Of a stretch of DNA of 64,000 nt, positions 35,510 to 49,051 are shown piece by piece. Numbering within the stretch: position 1 is the stretch's first letter; the number at the start of each line of letters is the position of its first letter. The DNA comes from Cucumis sativus (lineage: Eukaryota; Streptophyta; Magnoliopsida; Cucurbitales; Cucurbitaceae), in the NCBI RefSeq assembly GCF_000004075.3, contig NC_026657.2, positions 18,047,501 through 18,111,500 on the forward strand, in the 5' to 3' direction. A program made the translations under genes and the position numbers. The notes beneath the pieces are model-generated. The model saw only the letters and a list, made by a program, of their open reading frames with translations, did no database searches and was not told the DNA's origin.

Positions 35510-38500
35510 CACTACAACAAAACTATCTACTACAACAGTTGTTTACATTAAAAATGGAAGGGAGGAAAAAAAAACTGTCACAAAAGGTAAAAATACCCGT
35601 CATTTGTGGGAAAAGGCGAAATTTTTCAGATAGCATTTTTTGCGACAGTTATTTGATGTCGTAGAAGATACATCAAATAATTTATTTAATTTATTAAAAT
35701 TCAATTCAATTTAAATGAAAAGTAAAGGGTTATAAGGCTTTTCCCCCAAATAAAAATTTCCCCAAATTAAAAACACTCATTCCTCTCGCAAATAAGCCAT
35801 CTCAAAACGCGAAGAAGACCATCTTTGGATGACGCCCATTCCCATCACCACCACCGCCTTCTCATTCCCGTCTCCTCACTCTATTACTATCGCAACCTCG
35901 TTTATCGAACGACAAACCTCCTCTATGATAACCTGTTTAATTTGTGCCTGTTATCTCCAATCCACCGCAATCTCTTCAACATTCAAACCACGACCGTCAC
36001 CTCCTCTATCGGTAAGTCATTTGTTCCTTTTCTCTTTCTCTCTCTTTGCAAAGTTGTTCTCTTGTCACTACTTCCCTCAACTCCATGAGTCGTCAGTAAG
36101 GTCTTAAATTTTCAACTTCGTTTGAATTTCCACTTTTGCGCAAGCACCCCTAGGTGATGTATGTGAAATAAATGTTGGATTTATCTTTAACTTAAATTAG
36201 ACCAAAAAATGTTAAGACTTGAAGCTGAAAGAGAGCAAGACAAAAAGGGAGAAGGTCTTGAAAAGGTCCTTCATGTGTTAAGGTTTATGAGATGTTTATT
36301 TAAGGAAACTTAGGAGGAGCCTAAAGGTAAGTATTTGTTGATGGTAGTAGACACAGTAGACCTTTATTTATCAACACTACAAGAAAAATGGTCTACGACG
36401 ACAGTTATTTATTGTCGTGAACAAAATCCATGACAATTATTTTCAGTGATAGAAGCGGGAGTTATGGAAAGTCCTTCCATGACATTTTTCAAAAACTGTC
36501 TCCATAAGTTATTTCATTACATAACATAAATGTCGTTAGTTAGCATTCTACGACATCAAATAACTGTCATATTTTATTTTATGACAATAAATAACTATCA
36601 TCATTTATGTATTAACGACAGTTAAATAAATGTCATGAATTCGTTTATTGTGACATGTTTTAAATGTCACGAATATGTCAATTGCGACAATTTTTTTTAA
36701 AAAAATGTCATTGTTTTGCTGCTGATGACATTATTTTTCTGTCAAAGATAGGGCAATCGTGACAATTAATTTTGTAAAAAAACTGTCATTGTTATCGTAT
36801 TCACAACAATTAATAACTGTTAAAAATTCATATATTACGACATGTTTTTCCTGTTGCAAATTACTCGATTAGTACAGTTTTTTCCTGTTCTCCTTGCCAC
36901 TCCGCCATTACACGAACCATTTGAATGACAATAATGTAGCTGACAATGACAATTTTGAATTTATAATATTGACACCCATATAGAAAAAATTAGCCAACAC
37001 TTTAATATATATACGCTATAATACAATTTATAATATTCGTACATTTCCAATCAAGTTCCAACAATTTACAAGTACAGAATCTCAGCCCTTAATCAAAAAA
37101 TATTTTAAATAGCATCAGAATACATATAACAAGATTTTCTGCTAAAGCATAAACGACCAACCGAGAATGTTTGTCTCTGAAAATGTTCTTTGAAAGTAAA
37201 CTCATGAAGTTGTCGACTCCAGTTGAACCTACAAGACAACATGAATATAAGCATCCATCATAGAACAAGAGAGTACAACTCTTATAGAAAATTTCAACAT
37301 TGAGAATTACCTATCACTACATACGTCGTAAGATAAACAACTACATAGCAGAGCACACATGTAGAATAACAACATCAACTTAACATCCACTTGGTCTACC
37401 ATATTGGAACTTTTTACAAATTACAACTCTTGTATCATTACTCTTTAGAAAACTTAGCTGGATATAATATAATAAGTATCAACAAGAAAATTCTTGAATA
37501 AGTAATCATAAGTAATAATCGAGATGAATGAAACTTAAGAATCCATTAGTAGTTCACTGTCACTAAGGTTGAAGAAACGTTATCCAACAAGAACCAAAAA
37601 GTTTCCATCTTAAGGAGTCAAACACTTTCAAATCTACAAATATCAGAAAGAAGACAGTTTTCATGTGCAATCCACTTCAGTTAATGAAGCCAAGAAATAT
37701 TAAGGTACTAGGAAAATGAAACTAGAACAACTTGTATCATTTATGGCTTGACAGAATTTAAAGGTCTCCTAGTTTCTTATAAAAAAAAGCTCTACCAATG
37801 AGTACCGACATAAAATCCATGACAATTTACACAAGTACCAATTTAGCAATAGCAATAAGTACAGACATAACACCCATGGCAATTTACACAAGTAGCAATA
37901 GTCAACCACTATAAGCATACTATTCATGATAAAAAACAAAATTGTAGCATCCTAGCAGGTATATTGTTGGTATCGATAGGTTGTTTTCAAGTATTTATCT
38001 TGTTTCGTAAAGCAAAATTCAATAGTTTTTTTAGCATATATAACCACTAAAATTGAATAATGACAAATCATCAAAGAGTGAAAAATGGAAAGCCAATAAC
38101 TTCAACAAACTAAAGTTGTAAGAGTATATACTTTGAAATAAATATTACCTGTTAACTATATCGTTAGATTGTTCTTATCTTCTTTATATGTTAGAGGTAT
38201 CCTCTTGAGTTGCTAGCCTTCATAAGATATATACCTTTATTATCTGACGTGCTCCATTTCTATTGGATGCTTGCCAATTCTCTATGATCATACATCTGAA
38301 GGCTGAATCACATTTTCATCATGTAATCGGACTTTAGTGATTGGATTTGGACGTTTAAGATCATGCAAAATAAGAAGCACAAATGTAGATATGCAACGTA
38401 ATATGTTTACAATAAGAAAACTAAAACTTCTAAATGAATTCTGAATCTTTATACACCCGAGTATGATGACATGCACAAAATTCTTCTCCTAGATTCAATG

Positions 38501-38791
38501 TATAGAGATGAATATTGTTTATGGATACCTTACTATGATTTCCTTACAATGTACAATCTACTTGAAGGTAGTTGAGGTTCTAAAGTACCTAAATACACCG
38601 TTCCTACAAATTGGAACCGATAGTCTGTCAGAGATAAAAAATATCTAATATAAGAACTTTTGTGGTTAGCTTTTTGAACATCTTAACTTTTAACAAGTCA
38701 ATAAGAAATGGAAACAAGAGCATACCATTACAGAAAATCAAGCACATTTCAGCTTTAAAATTATTGTAAACATATATGGTTTAATTTAAAA

Positions 38792-39300
38792 TTAGAAACA
38801 ATTGAAAATCTTCTTAGGAGCAGTTCCAGTAGCTCTGTGTTTGGCAGCAATTTCCTCTGCCTTGCCTTTAGCTTTTCTTCTCCATGCTTTGCTTCAATTA
38901 ACAACCTTATTTTCTTATGTTGTTTTGTGTATCAATGCTATTTTGTTCTTCATTTTCTCTATATACTCACCCTTCTTCTTCTCAAATTTTTCATGCTCTC
39001 ATTACAAAATCAATCCAAATGAAATCGACAAAAAAGAAAAAAAAACATAGTTGTAAAGAGCAGTTCCGTCAATGAAGAGAAATATCGAATTACAGATTTT
39101 GGAATCTTCACTGAGGTTGTGAGTTTATATTTAATGAATTTTTCTAAAATCTAGAACTAAAATCGTAAATAGCATCTACATACTATACAAATAAAACTTA
39201 AACACATTACATATATTTTGTTTCTAATTACCTCAATTTGTTTTAGTTCAGCCTCAAGAGCTGCTTTCTTGTTGTTCTCCCATGACCCAATGCGTTCCAT
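38792..39300 (-). pseudogene. Captured remorin fragment, element A copy in unit 3
   Basis: Same two exons as at 14380..14889. Exon 1 reads RIGSWENNKKAALEAELKQIE (Ala instead of Pro, closer to remorins). The C-terminal exon has an inserted base around GTTGTTAATTGAAGC and a lost base in the AAAGGC run, so the coiled coil is frameshifted. Inactive. Confidence 0.8.
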
Positions 39301-41159
39301 CCAGAAAAACACATATATAAAGCAAATAATAGCATCAAAGGGGTTAAATTCCATTGAGCTCCCTATTCAACTCTTCAGTATCAATCAGAATTTTAGAATT
39401 ATTAACCCAAGGGCTGAGAAATATAAAATAAATTTGAAACAAAAGAAAATTCCATTGAGCTTAAGGAGGAAGCAAAAGATTGTATTCTTTTGAAATTAAC
39501 TTTCTCAAAAGAAGCAACAATCTCTTCACAAACTAGTAACATAGATTCCCCACTGCAAATAGGAGAAAAGAACTAACATCAACAAAGTAGATAGAATTTT
39601 GGACAAAGAGTAACATAACATGAAGTTAGGAACATGCAGTAAACAAAATCTCATGAAGATTAAGCACATCAATACCCACAACTAGATCCTAAAAAAAATA
39701 AGAATCTGAAACTAGATCCTGAATAATAGCATATCTTATAATCCAATGAACACCAATAATTATCCTACTGTGCAAACATGGAAATTACTTATGTAGATTG
39801 GAACCCACAATTTTCAATTTGAAAATCTACTTCCTTGAACCAATGAAATCAATTAGTTCAAAGGAGTAACAAACTACAAACAAGTTAGCATTAATGAACC
39901 GTATCTACATTAAAATAATATAAATAAAAGACAAATTCACTCTCCCCTTTCTCTACTCCACCCCACTAAGTCTATATATTTGTAATTTACCCACTCACTC
40001 AAAACATACCAATACTGAGAAAAAACGTCACTAAAGGAAATACCTCAACAACATTCAAGGAACAAATCAAGTGAAAGAAAACCTTTTCCAATTCCTTGCC
40101 ATAAATCTACTAAATAATGCAAATTAACTATAAAAAATTCAGAAATCAATGAATAGGTAATGATATTTTTACGAAAATAATAAAGAATACTTGTTGTCAT
40201 ATAATCTTAAAAATTAATGATACGCACAGAAGAAGTATTGAATAACATAATTCAAGGCTTGTTGTGTGACTCAAACATCCTATATCGGGACAAACACAAT
40301 CACACAACATCATTAGCATTTCAATACATTCATAAATAATAATATATCGTTTATCTGTTTCTTTCCTTCATACAATCCTAAAGAGTTTACAACTCTTTTT
40401 TTAAATATCTCATTCGTCTTTTGATATACGCTCATCTTGAAAATCCCCTCTCTCCAAAAAAAAAAAAAAAAGGACAGATTTCATTCTCCAATCTCTCCAT
40501 CCATTTCCACACCCACCCTAATATTTAATATTTACAAAGAATCTTATTAAAAAAAAAAACTTAGCATGTTTTTCCAAAATGCCACTTAAACTAGTGGCAT
40601 CATTGATCATTAATCTATCGATTGAGAGTGACAGAAACATCGATAGAGAGCTCTAACAAGAGAATATTAACATCACCATGCTAACCTTTTGAGTGGCTAA
40701 GAAAAAATTGAGATGAAATTCTTCAAGACTTGAACTTCTCAATGTACTGTAACCCAACTTCGACTGAATCTACACGTAAACATTAAGTCATCAGAACTTG
40801 AATGTCATCAACACACAAAAAAAATTCATGCTTCTTGTATTCTACAAGATACTCTTATTACTTCATTGGTTGTCTTCAAACATTATCACTTTCAATAAAA
40901 ACAACCAAAGTCCATAAACAGATTGTATGTTATTATTGGAAAACAAAATAATTGAAAACATAGGACCATTTTCAAACCATTAAGCAATCACTATAGGACC
41001 AACCATCAATAAAAACATATTTACAAATATGTAAAGTAGATCAGATACGTCCAAAACTAAAGGACTAAATGAGTTAACGTCCAGAAAAAAAAATCCAGAC
41101 ATGCATATACACACCAAATGCTTACAAAATCAATATAACAATCTTCCAAAGTACCCTAC

Positions 41160-41236
41160 CCAGAATAATAATCTCGTGACAAATAAGTGTCCTTAAGAGG
41201 ACCAAATTGCACAAATAATCCCGTAGGTCGTCTGAC
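41160..41236 (-). pseudogene. Captured SR-protein RRM exon, element A copy in unit 3
   Basis: Same exon as 16525..16602 but 77 bp long; one base is missing after CTACGGG, so the RRM frame breaks between DLR and the FGPLKD block. Splice signals are retained. Confidence 0.65.
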
Positions 41237-43857
41237 CTGCAAAATACATACCGATGAAGAAGTTGATCAACTTAATAGAGAACAAAACCAAACACAATCT
41301 CCTTTTTCCCTTTGTCTTCTCAACAAAATAAAACGTTTCTTAGAATTTTCCTAATTCAAACGAACGAAAATCAATTAAAAATCAACTAAATGCTTCATTG
41401 AGGCATTTCATCAAACACATTGTAATCAAACATATCGTAAGCAACCAAAATGCTTCATCACATAACCAACCATAAAGAAAAAATGTGATTCACATTAGAA
41501 AAATGATCGTAAACAACAATATTGAATATGATGAATATGATGGTAGACAAAACAAACACATATCTCCTATAAAATCAAAACTATGAGGGATGTTTTTCAT
41601 AAAAAGAACCATCAATATATCACATTGACTCATTCGCATGGAATCCAACATATAGGAGATGGGTTATGAAGCCATTGGAGAGTAAATTGCATTCAACAAA
41701 CAACCAAAGACAAAGTGGAATTGGAAATCAAAATTTCATCCATTTCGCAATTTGGGATTTAGGCAATGAGAATTCCCATCAAACATTAAAAAATTTGCCA
41801 ACCTATTTTTTATCCAAAACTTCTCTAAAACCTTTAATTTAACACAATTCAAACCTAGGCATAATGAAATTTCAGATATTAAAACCTAATTTTCAGCAAT
41901 TTGCAGTGAATTTCGAAAGGACAGAATTTTTTTTGATACTTACTGGAAATTCCCCAAAATGTAATTAACATTTGCTGGACAACACGATAAAATCCTTCAA
42001 AACCTGAATCTAATGTAAAAATAGGATGAAGTCGAAATGGAGCCACGGACGCGTGACGGGAAAAGAAAACCTGAGAGTGAGGGAGAAGACGCCGATGAGA
42101 GGTGGTAGCGGTGCGTTTGGCTGGTCAGCGCTCAGTCGCAGAAGCCACCGACGCTGGCAGTGGAGAGATTGAGAAAGATTGCAGTGAGGGGGAGGGTTTT
42201 CGAAATTTAGGGGCTTTCCTTTACTTTCTTTCTTTCCATTCTTTTAACTTAAAACAAATAAATTTTATTTTATTATTACTATTTAATGCAGTTAAAAAAT
42301 GTCATAGATTTATGACATTAAAAAACTGTCATAAATTTGGCCAATCCGAAAATTTCCATCTTTTCCCGCCAAAAATGGGCATTTTGACAATTTGTGACAG
42401 TTTTTTTGTTCTTCTTTTAATTTGGATTGTATACAAATGTCATAGAATGTCATTTTTCTTGTAGTGCAATTTGTGGGGTCTAATTGAATTTCTTTAACTT
42501 CAAATTTTGCTTCAATCCTTCTATTTTAGTATTTTTAGAATACTTAATTTTTGGCATTGGTGTTAATTTTGCTTTATTTTTGTCTTTACACTCTTAAATT
42601 AATTAACTTTTGGCATTTCGACTTCTTCGCTATATAAAGGTTAGTACTTACTTTTATATACTCAAGACTCTTTCTTATTTTAAGTTTTTCCATTTTATTT
42701 TGATTTTTAATTACATGTTCTTTTGAAAATTGTTTGTTTATCTATTAATGTTGAGAATATCATAAAATGTTCTCTACATTTTTTATTATTGAAATTTTGG
42801 GGTTCTTTTTTTTTTTTTTTCTATTTTCACTATTTTCACTTTGCGGGAGAACAAAAAGGTAGAAGTAAAACATTTTATGTTTTATTTTATATTTTACTAA
42901 AAATACTTTTTAGCAAGAGTAATACGTAAATGTAAAAATACTTTTTAGCAAGTGTAATATGTAAACTCCACCATTTGCGTATGGAAGGTGTTTGTGAATA
43001 TGCCTGAGAGATGTGGACTGTGGCTTTGTTTTATACAATTTGTTTTAAGCATATTTTGACTGTTGAACTGGAAATGGACTTTTAGAATCCAACCCATTTG
43101 CTTTAATTGCACAAATCTCTAGTGGAAGGATTTGGCTGCAACTCATGCAGTCTAAATAATGGTTTGTTATTATTGTTAGCCTATTGGTACAATTCTAGTG
43201 TAATTATTAGAAACTTCCTGCCTTGAGTTTGGTATTTACTCACTAACTTTTCATGGTTGAATTTTCAGATCTATTTGAACTATCAACCCGAATTTGAACT
43301 TCAATGTTGGGGCTTTGGTGAAAGAAAATGCTTGAACCCAAATTTGAATTGAATTGTATATTTATTAATCTCTAAAAAGTTTGGTAGTGTGACCTACAAC
43401 AGTTTGACAACGATTTTAAGGATTAAGAAAATGTTGGAGTTTGAAAGGAAGAAATCAAAATTTCCAAGAAACAAGCAAACATAGTAAAGAAGAAAATGGG
43501 AAATGGTGAAATGAACGTGTTGCACTAAAATCCAAGTTTTAACTGTTTCCATGTCTTTGCTGCCTTCTCATATTTCAAAGGGAGAGAGTTGGTTTCTTGT
43601 TTTTGTTATTATTTTTTTCCATATTGTTTTGTTTTATGTTGAGCAATTAAATTGAAATAGCATTCAAGTATGTTAATTGAAAAATATTGATCATTATTAT
43701 TTAATTCTTGTTTTTTGTTTACTATGATTGTGGAGTTCTATTCTCTATTATTACGCAAGGACTACTCTGGTCAATTACTGTTCTATATCTTTGCTGAAGA
43801 CATGATACTAGTAATGGTGGCTTGAACATTTGACATGAGAATGATTACAACACTGCC

Positions 43858-44148
43858 TCATGGAAAATCTTCACGTAAGTTCTTCTCTTCAATAGTTAAA
43901 TATCTTATAAGACAATAAACATAAATTGCATATTTTCTGAGATAAGATGATAGATACATGTCAAATCTTTCCTTGGTTATTGAACCTTGGTTAATGAACA
44001 CATGGATGAGTGGGTATGGCTGAGAGAGTCCAAGATATAATGAATACTTTAGTGAGTCATGTTGGATTGCCAGCCGAAGCCATTTTTTTCTAGGATTTTC
44101 TGGTGAATAAGTTGCATTTCTGCAGAACGAAGAATTATAACCATACAC
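43858..44148 (-). other. Unidentified minus-strand open frame in element B
   Basis: A 96-codon frame contains KKWLRLAIQHDSLKYSLYLG and SITKERFDMYLSSYL. It is identical in unit 5 (61514..61804) and broken or shorter in units 1 and 3. Identity between units 4 and 5 reflects recent duplication rather than selection. I recognise no family. Confidence 0.25.
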
Positions 44149-45312
44149 AAAATCTAATCATGAACCGATAAAACTGGTGGTGGAAATCCAGTTTTTTCAG
44201 TTGCATTTAAAGACACAGATTTCTACTCAGGAAGAAAATGGTATGTATAAGGGGACATTTAGTGGCATATGTGAATTAAAAGACAATCTTGTTTGTTTTC
44301 TATTTTGATCTCAGTATTTACATTGCTCAAAAATTGGAAACTTGACTTCATTGAAATAGGAAATTGAATTTGTCACTTTTGGTTAGTGTTCTTGCACTGC
44401 AGCTTTGTTGAGCAGTATCCAAATAAAGTTGTTTGTGTGAAGTGAAAATAAGGATTATTGTGAATTAGTTTATGGTGTGCAACCATTGAAATTGACAAGG
44501 AAGACCTGAGATATTTAATATGGAAATTACGTACCTTATTTAATATCTGTTTGATAACCTTTTGTTCTTATTTTCTCACAACTTTTGGTGAACTTTTCAC
44601 CTTCCTTGAAAATACATCTGAATCCTAAGCCATATTAAAAAAAAAAAAGAAACACAAATGAAGTTTGTAAAAACTACCTATTTAGCTTTCTCACTTTTGA
44701 CATGCTTTTTGTCCTTTTGAAAACGTTTTCTTTATTAAAAGAAGTTGGTGAATTACACATAGTGAAAGTAGTGTTTATAAGCTTAATCTAACTTTTCTTG
44801 ACAAGGAAAAAATGTCATAATATACGAATTTGTGACATTTTGTTACTGTCGTCAATATCAAAATAATGACAATTTAATTTTATAAAAACTGTCATGATTG
44901 GCCGATCCTTGACAAGGAAAAATGTCCTAATATACGAATTCCTTACATTATTGTAACTGTCGTCAATATAAAAAAGATGATATTTATTTTTAAAAAAACT
45001 ATCACGATTGACATATTCTTGAAATATAAAAAATGTCATAATGAACGAATTCGGGACATTTTTGTAACTGTCGTTAATATGCAAATGATAATAGTTATTT
45101 GTTGTCTAAAATAAAATATGATAGTTATTTGTTGTCATAAAATAGTAATTATTAACATTTATTTTCTGTTATGAAAAAAATTATTGTGACAGTATTTTCA
45201 AACTGTCATGGAAGGACTTTCCACAACAGGGATACTACGACTGTAAATAACTATCACAGATTTTGTTCACGACAGAAAATAACTGTCGTAGTAGACCATT
45301 TTTGTTGTAGTG

Positions 45313-47130
45313 CTTTTTCATGAAGAATTCAGGAACTAAAAATGACGAGAAGTAGGTTAAATTTCAGGATCAAAATTGAAAGTAAGCAAAAAGATGTGAG
45401 TTTGCTTTATCGTGTTTCGATCGAATTGTGTGTTAATCTATCAGGAATCTCATTTCAATTTCTTCAACTTAGTTGTAGAAGGTTCCAAAATGAAGAGTTT
45501 GATATAAAATACATAATTTTCTATTTAAGTATTGAAGAACTTATGACTAGTTGAATTTAACCTTCTAAAGTTGAAACTTACTGGAAAAGTATGGAATTAA
45601 AGACCACTAAGATTGATTTATGTTGGTTGTTTATGGTGTTAAGACTTTTAAGTTGAAGCTAAGCGTTCAAAAAGTATAATTTTAGCCTAAATTAAAATAT
45701 GTAGGGTTTGATATAAATTAAAGATGAAAATGAGAATTTAAGCCTTTATAAAATAAATAGCTTAAATTATAGTAACGAAATTGGGGTAAGCGTATAATCC
45801 TCGCAGAACGAGTTCTGTTTTTTACTATGAATGGTTACTTTCAAACATTTGATACGAAAATTGTTTACTTTGGTTTTATCGATGAGGACGTTTGGTTTGT
45901 TTATTAAGAAAACTCTGTTTTAGCTTTAAATTGCTGGAAAAAGTATGAAACATAATTATAGATGTTGGTTTATGGTAATGGAATGTAAAGGTTGGTTTCC
46001 AAACCACAAAACCAATGTACTAAGGTGATTTTACTCGTAGGCTACGTAAATGTATTTTCGTAGTGTCACCTATGGTTGTCAGGAGGTTCTGGGGCTGAAA
46101 GAGGTCGTGACCGAAGATCCGAGAACCTGAGCCTAGGTGAGGATATGGAGGGAGAATTGAGATATGGCTTCGGGCCTATTATAACCCATGGTGGGTGTCT
46201 TTTTTACACAAAGGAGCGGGTTCATGTTGTTACTGTGGTAAGCTAATAATGCGTGGACTCCGTTTGGGCACGTGTTTCCTTGTGGTTATGGATCACATGT
46301 GAGCTATTCTGGGTCGTGTGTTTAGTATGCTATCGTGGTCGAATTAGATGGATGTTACTATTGTGGCGGGTACTAAATATGCGTGACCCAGTTGTGGCTG
46401 CATGATTCCTTGATCATGTGCGTGCTACTCTTGGCCGTATGTTTAGACGTCTTTCCATGATCGGATTGGCTACAGGTTGGTTGGTTGGTTGATTGGGGAA
46501 AATGTGATTATAATGTTTTATTTAATACATTATTTATCGATGCGTATTTACACATCTTATGAAGCATATTTTTACGTGTATTTGTATCAAATTACTTGCT
46601 ACTCACTAAGCATTCGGCTTATTTTTTCAATATTTTCTCTCCCTTCCCAAGTAACAACCCAGGACCAAGCTTTGTTTCAGCTTAGTCGTTCTTGTAGATC
46701 TTCAATTTCTTTTTTTTTTTTTTTGTTTGTGTGTATAGTTTAAACTTTTGTAATTCATCACTGGGTGGTTAGTCTCATCTAGAGAGACAATGTGGACTTG
46801 TGTTTTGGAAGATCCCTAATTAGTTTGAATACTTATGTATGTAATAAGTAGTTTGCACCTTATATTGTACTTGAAGTTTTGATTCGATGTGAATGTGTGT
46901 GGTGAGACACACTAGTTGTATGTAGTATCTGAATTCCGTTTCAAATTTTATAGAAGTAGAAATTACTACATTTTCAGGTGTTGTTCCCTCATATTTTATG
47001 GGAGGTGCTGTCAACATTATTATACTTTACTCTTGAAAAGGGTGTGTTATTAATCTTACGTTTTCAAAGCATGTTTTAACGAGTAGGCTGACACCAGCAT
47101 CTTTTTAAAGAGGGAAGTTTTAGAACGGGG
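45313..47130 (+). mobile_element. LTR-D right half, unit 4
   Basis: It follows the right end of element B and runs to about TTTTAGAACGGGG. The uninterrupted sequence here gives the empty site for the unit-3 solo LTR (AACGAGTTCTG at about 45808). Including the left half, LTR-D would be about 3.1 kb. The 3' edge is uncertain and no primer binding site is visible after it. Confidence 0.6.
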
Positions 47131-47371
47131 AGTGAAAGCTTGTTTCTAAATACACTATATATATGCATGGACATATAATATTTATAATAGTAAGTATTAT
47201 TATTATTATTATTAGCTTATTATGCTCAATACTTCAAGGGAAGTGACAAGAAATGAATCAGACATCTAAAGTTGTGATCGAATTGGATGCAATAAAAGTT
47301 GCTTTATAGAGGAGGTAGGGGATTATCGTTATGATATCACTAAACATTACTTTGTGGATGGAACATAATAG

Positions 47372-48020
47372 AGGGGGAGGCGGTGGGATGACCATTGGGG
47401 ATTATCAACGATGTTCTATTTTAAAGGTGAATGTCATGTGGTGGAGGAGGGGGAATAACCATTTGAGGGCCGCCAACATCAGAATCAAAATGATGGTGTG
47501 GTGGAGGGAGTGGAATGATCATTTGCAGGCCACCTATGTCAGAATCAAGATGATGGTGTGGAGGAGGGGGTGGATGACCAGTTGAGGCCCGCCAACATCA
47601 GATTGTGGATGTTTGTGCGGAGGAGGTGGTGGAATGACCATTTGAGGGCCACCAACATCAGAATCAAGATGATGGTGTGGAGGAGGGGTGGAATGACCAT
47701 TTGAGGACCGCCAACATCAGATTGTGGTTGTTTGTGCGGAGGAGGTGGTGGATGACCATTTGAGGGCCACCAACGTCCGAATTAAGATGATGGTGTGGTG
47801 GAGGGGGTGGAATGACCAATTGAGGGCCACAACATGGATTGTGGAAGCTTGTGCGGTGGAGGAGGAGGGATAACCATTTGAGGGCCGCCAACATCGGAAT
47901 CAAGATGATGGTGTGGTGGAGGTGGTGGAATGACCATCTGTGGTCCACCAACGTCTGAATCAAGATGATGGTGTGGCGGAGGGGGGGAATGACCATTTGA
48001 GGTCCGCCAACATCAGATTG
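47372..48020 (-). repeat. 60-bp minisatellite in peptide gene copy 4 (11 units)
   Basis: Eleven units. Compared with unit 3, three units are missing in the middle of the array, and one unit is shortened (GGGCCACAACATGG). Confidence 0.9.
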
Positions 48021-48209
48021 TGGGTCAACATGAAGCAACACTGTAAATACACAAACAAAGAATTAGAATACATGCATACGTGATATATGTATATGTATAT
48101 ATATACAAACGGAAAATAATATTCTTGTATACGTACCACGACAATGTGACATTGTGGCTATGGATAAAAGCGATAGAAAAAGAAGATAAATTCTTTGTGT
48201 TTTCTCCAT
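47664..48209 (-). pseudogene. Secreted repeat peptide gene, copy 4 (frameshifted in first repeat)
   Basis: Exon 1 (48137..48209), the 96-bp intron (48041..48136), the splice sites and the signal peptide are as in copy 3. In exon 2 a T is lost in the first repeat (GGAGGGGGGGAATG near 47975), so translation leaves the repeat frame after one SDVGGPQMVIPP. Because the array is open in other frames, an odd 149-residue reading still reaches 47664. It returns briefly to the PPPPPHHHLNSDVGGPQ frame after further indels. Probably a pseudogene, though the secreted N-terminus would still be made. Confidence 0.55.
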
Positions 48210-48273
48210 ATTGGTCACTAGAAAATGGAGAATAGAAGATTAATCTTGTGGAAATGGATGGAGGAACGAAGGG

Positions 48274-48282
48274 TTTATATAA
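48274..48282 (-). promoter_or_regulatory. TATA box of peptide gene copy 4
   Basis: On the minus strand TTATATAAA, about 65 bp above the ATG at 48209. Confidence 0.55.
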
Positions 48283-49051
48283 GATGGCTTTGTGGGCCAA
48301 AACAAGAATTATAGTTTAATCATAATCGGTACGCAACTCAATAAAATTGAAATTGATAAAGTTATACCCAAGCAGTTTTAATGGTCCATTTTAATGCCTA
48401 AAACTCAACAATCTTAACTTTCATCTAAAAACATCCAATATCGTGCTTAAGAGAATTTAATTACTACTTAGAGAAATTAAATGAGAATAACAAAAAGAAG
48501 TTATCCGTGAAAAAAATAATTTCATATGCTCGTATTACCATAAATCTTCCAACAATAACCTTCTGTAAAAAAAAAACACAAAATCTTAGTTAATGATGGT
48601 AGTTATAACAGTTTATGTCAATGGATATCAGTGCATTTTGAGAACTAAAAAATCCATCGTCCAATTCCTCCGCCTCTCCAATTTGTCCTAAAAACAATTT
48701 TAAAAGTAAAAAGTAAATTTTTGGGAACTTTTAATCAAAAAAAAAAAAAAAGAAACAAAGGAAAAAGGAAAAAAGAAAAGATTGTATGAATTAATTATTG
48801 ATGGTTGTCTTAAAACCATCGAAACAAGCAATACTCAACAAAGAAGTAAATTTTATCGCTCGTAGGTCTATGGCTTGAATCTCTCATCTTCTATTGATAT
48901 TGAAAAAAATGAAATTTATTAACCAAATTACTATTAGGATATATTTTATCTAACTTAATTAGGTTGTTATATAATTTTAACTTGTGTTGTTGAATGAGAA
49001 GTTTTTTACTAATCGCAAATTGCCCCATCATTTCTTAGACTAGAAGATATA
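48283..49051 (-). other. Upstream region of peptide gene copy 4, no gene seen
   Basis: AT-rich and nearly identical to 33132..33820. It leads into the integrase remnant. Confidence 0.5.

Larger units (their letters stand above)
36375..42466 (+). mobile_element. CACTA element A, complete copy (6,092 bp, TSD CAA)
   Basis: Perfect 16-bp inverted ends CACTACAAGAAAAATG, flanked by CAA at 36372..36374 and 42467..42469. Subterminal palindromes (TGACA...TGTCA type) fill the first about 450 bp and recur near 42290..42450. The minus strand carries captured exons: remorin (38792..39300), an SR-protein RRM exon (41160..41236), and a GC-richer block at 42030..42210 resembling a 5' leader with a CAG|GT donor. 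The stretches 36830..38780 and 39310..41150 hold other exon-like pieces that I cannot assign. No transposase is recognisable. Confidence 0.9.
21652..43090 (+). repeat. Tandem array unit 3 (21,439 bp with private insertions)
   Basis: The unit runs from AACCCATTTG at 21652 to the same word at 43091. Removing the CACTA element at 23553..27687 and the solo LTR at 28553..30479, each with its duplicated target, leaves about 15.4 kb. This is collinear with unit 4. Confidence 0.85.
35510..45312 (+). mobile_element. CACTA element B spanning units 3 and 4, with element A nested inside
   Basis: The left terminus is CACTACAACAAAACTATC. The complement of the right terminus is CACTACAACAAAAATGG, then TCTACTACGACAGTTATT, so the inverted repeat extends about 35 bp with a few mismatches. 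AAC precedes the left end. The right-end copy of AAC is intact in unit 3 (27976..27978) but mutated here (CTT). Without element A it is about 3.7 kb. It has dense TGACA/TGTCA palindromes at both ends, no transposase, and an unidentified open frame on the minus strand (43858..44148). Unit 4 has an additional about 200 bp (51735..51930) that unit 3 lacks. Confidence 0.75.
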
